This document shows positions 61,047 through 64,000 of a DNA stretch of 64,000 bases, one piece after another (within the stretch, counting starts at the first letter, position 1; each line of letters starts with the position of its first letter). The stretch is from Bursaphelenchus xylophilus (Eukaryota > Nematoda > Chromadorea > Rhabditida > Aphelenchoididae): the NCBI GenBank assembly GCA_904066235.2, contig CAJFCV020000002.1, positions 6,634,001-6,698,000 of the forward strand. The letters are read 5' to 3'. The position numbers were made by a program, and so were the translations under genes. The notes under the pieces were generated by a model. The model worked only from the letters and a program-made list of their open reading frames with translations. It had not been told where the DNA came from and did no database searches.

Positions 61047-61943
61047 TTCGATTATCTTTCATAAATGAGTAAATATCTCTTCGCGACAAAAATGGTTATA
61101 ATTGGCTTAAGAAGCGGCCGGTGGGCGGCCCTAATCTTCATTGTGTCATCGTGGTGACAGTTTCAGATGTAATTTGACTTCGATTAATCCCATCGAAACC
61201 TGTGAGAGATGTACTTCCACTTTATTTATGACCCCGCCCCTTATCTCCAATTTCAGTAAGTTAAAGTATCGAAAGAGGAAACCGGATTTTGTGGTCAGTT
61301 ACGTGGGCAACAGAGTCCAAGAAATTGTGGATCACAGATGACCATTAATTGGGAGGAATTAATTCTGATCTGTGCAGTGACTTAAACTGTGATGCAACCA
61401 AAAAGGCGGGATGAACATATCAAACTGTAAAGTAGGGAAGGAGACATTTAAAACTGGACAAACAATGGCAGGACATGTGACTAAAAAGGGACAACAAAAG
61501 AGCAAGGTATCTCACCCTCTTAGACAATGGAAAATATCACAATTATATCATCAATATTTACTATACTCCCGGACATAAATTTCTGACCATCCATATCTCA
61601 AGTCAATATAACGCAACCGCTTTGAAACTTGGCATGTATACTAGTCATGACAGACAGAATGTGCCACATAAAATTGTTTTTTGTGTCTCTGTCCTTAGGC
61701 GAGTTATGCAGGTTTTTTCAAAAATCGGTGGACAAAACTTTCTGATCACCTAAAATAACTAAAATTTTCTCAGTCTCCTTGAGTAAGCGACATGGTTCAG
61801 TTATCTTTGAACACTGTTAAGGGACCTACAAGGACGATGGGTATGCTTTTTACCACCAAATTCGGCGTGTGCCCTCAAGCAACTCGTATTCTTGCAGCGC
61901 TCTTTTTCTCGTTAAAATCACGCCCTATGCGGCAAGGACGACT
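61047..61943. other. Intergenic, no gene seen
   Basis: Upstream of the receptor gene. A CCCGGACATAAATTTCTGA stretch at about 61568 looks like transposon-derived DNA but lacks a partner end. A frame at 61792-62037 runs into palindrome 4 and is rejected. Confidence 0.45.
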
Positions 61944-63321
61944 CACAGCATTCCGAACTTTTTTCGCCGCCGATCGGTGTCGAAAAAAAATGGAAAAATC
62001 GAGAGAGGGGTATGCATTTTTTTGTGTTGCCGGCTAGCAAAAGCAGGTATTGAAAAATTCGAAAAAGTGTTTGATACTCTGAAGATTACTCATTCTAATT
62101 ATACAAACATTGCCACCGGGCACTTTGCAACCCCCGAGAAAATCGCATTCAAAAAAATGAAAATTTCAAATTTAAATGCAATGAAAATGCACTTTCCAGT
62201 TGACTACTGAAGAAAAAAAAGATGCTATCGTGTAGAGAATTTTGAGTACTTCCTAATACGTATATCTTTTTGCGTTGTTTTCTAACCGTTTTAGAGCTAC
62301 CGTGCAAAAACGCCTTTTTTTGCACTTTTTCCGACTTATCTGCACTTTAAATGCAAAAATGCAAAATCTTCCGAGCAATTATCATTCTTGGCATCCTTGT
62401 GGATATATATGCCAAATTTCAAATTTCTACGACGCTCCAATCTCATGTTATATCGATATAATTACGAAACTTTAACAACTTAAGTTCTCGTATTAGCGCG
62501 TCTTGAAATATAAATTTTGTGACATTTTCAACAAAAAGTATCGTTATATGTACCCTATTTGTGAATTTGAAGGTATTAGCTTGCGTTTGGACTGCATTAA
62601 CGGGAATAGAAAACGCTGCACTTGTGAGCCAGCTGTATGAAATCAACCTTTTTCATGATGACATGAAGCTGTCTCATAAATGTAGGAATAACATTCCAGG
62701 GGTTGGTAAGACACACTTTAGGAAGAAATAAGGCTATCCTAGAGTAAAAACGGTAGGCTTTCTATGTTTTTCTTCGGGAACTTAGGTTGTTAAAGTTTCG
62801 TAATTATATCGATATAACAGGAGACTGGAGCGTCGTAGAAATTTGAAATTTGGCATGTATATCCACAAGGATGCCAAGAATGATAATTGCTCGGAAGATT
62901 TTGCATTTTTGCATTTAAAGTGCAGATAAGTCGGAAAAAGTGCAAAAAAAGGCGTTTTTGCACGGTAGCTCTAAAACGGTTAGAAAACAACGCAAAAAGA
63001 TATACGTATTAGGAAGTACTCAAAATTCTCTACACGATAGCATCTTTTTTTTCTTCAGTAGTCAACTAGAAAGTGCATTTTCATTGCATTTAAATTTGAA
63101 ATTTTCATTTTTTTGAATGCGATTTTCTCGGGGGTTACAAAGTGCCCGGTGGCAATGTTTGTATAATTAGAATGAGTAATCTTCAGAGTATCAAACACTT
63201 TTTCAAATTTTGCAATACCTGCTTTTGCTAGCCGGCAACACAAAAAAATGCATACCCCTCTCTCGATTTTTCCATTTTTTTTCGACACCGATCGGCGGCG
63301 AAAAAAGTTCGGAATGCTGTG
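61944..63321. mobile_element. Palindromic element 4, 1378 bp
   Basis: Arms 61944-62487 and 62778-63321 are each 544 bp and nearly identical in inverted orientation; the loop 62488-62777 is 290 bp. Outer ends start CACAGCATTCCGAAC. No transposase. Mirror frames in the arms are artefacts of the palindrome. Confidence 0.88.
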
Positions 63322-64000
63322 CGACTTTTTTGTTTCAGAAAAAGTAATAAGGAACTCATTGGAGGTTGTGATGCAAGATCTTACTACCTTGCAATGTGAA
63401 ATATGATATTAACGCCTTAAGAAAATCACATAGGAGTAGCCCATCTATGAATAATTGATCATAACCGCAGGCGTTTTTATTAAATCCGTCTAGAAATCCC
63501 CTACAGTACTCTTTGGTGAATACTGAAGAACGTGGGATAGTAATCTCCCGTTATCTTTGCATTTCGTGCGCGCACTACCGCAAAAGTCCAAAAAAACGCA
63601 ACTTTTCCGATTTTGTAATTATACAAAATGGTCAGAATTTGCCAAAAAATCCTCAAGTTTGCGTTATCGCGTAATTTCAGTCCGAAATTTCATGAGGCCG
63701 GGTCAGCACTAATATAACTTTATTCTTCATTGTGTAGTGCTAAGCCATGTTTAATTTCAACCAGTTTGGGCTGATTCTGAAAAAGTTACAGGCCGCTAAA
63801 GTCCGGCCGGCTAGTCAGTTTTGCAATGATTTTGCACATGCTTGATGAAATCCTTAATATCCCTCGGTATGATGGACGGAGATTGACCATGTGTGATCAA
63901 TTACATAATCCTGTGCGTTTTTTATCCTTCTAGCCCACCTCTAGCCGTCGTATACTAACAAAATCGCGTAATGCGCAGAATGCACAAGCCCTTGCGACGT
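63322..64000. other. Right edge, no gene seen
   Basis: No coding frame or RNA gene recognised up to the end of the window. Confidence 0.5.

Noticed and set aside
61792..62210. Frames of 81 and 113 codons at palindrome 4
   Set aside because: They cross from flank into arm, are low in complexity and are mirrored in the right arm.

Overview
The window is from a nematode, most likely a chromadorean. It carries four cuticle collagens with the nematode N-terminal domain and furin-type site, an EGO/RRF-type cellular RNA-dependent RNA polymerase, a FAR-like lipid-binding protein, a DMSR-type peptide receptor, a serpentine chemoreceptor-like gene and an unc-130-type FoxD gene. Introns are very short (often 29-45 nt, GT-AG, with TTTTAG or TTTCAG acceptors). 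All gene models below were assembled by eye from reading frames and splice signals; exon phases were checked to be consistent. The species cannot be named from the sequence.

Layout. 1-7657 is the 3' part of a giant gene: 35 tandem repeats of 36 or 42 residues, each with an N-glycosylation sequon, then three copies of an unrecognised module of about 220 residues and a basic tail. 7906-10936 holds a chemoreceptor-like 7TM gene and a secreted P/N/Q-rich protein. 11396-19275 is a 19-exon RdRP gene (1504 aa) with the DLDGDE catalytic motif; several of its long introns carry repeats. 19439-30459 is a collagen cluster (two minus, two plus), interrupted by a 1.2-kb inverted-terminal element and a 1.1-kb palindrome. 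31097-39896 holds a small secreted protein, a cysteine synthase family enzyme with a beta-cyanoalanine synthase signature, a mariner-like relic, a four-span membrane protein and the FAR-like gene.

40590-41160 is a second palindromic element. It is followed by msrB and a CDK10-like kinase (both minus), then P5C dehydrogenase (alh-6 type), EMC2 and an SH2-tyrosine kinase in a row on plus. A gene-free stretch of about 5 kb precedes the FoxD gene at 54535-55828. A 2-kb palindrome with tRNA-like sequence in both arms (56361-58360), the DMSR-like receptor (59321-61046, minus) and a fourth palindrome (61944-63321) complete the window.

The most unusual content is (i) the giant repeat protein with its three unassigned C-terminal modules and (ii) four long, nearly perfect palindromes in 64 kb. 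Two of these share CAAGGR ends and a TAA duplication. If transcribed, any of them would form long hairpin RNA, in a genome that also encodes an RdRP.
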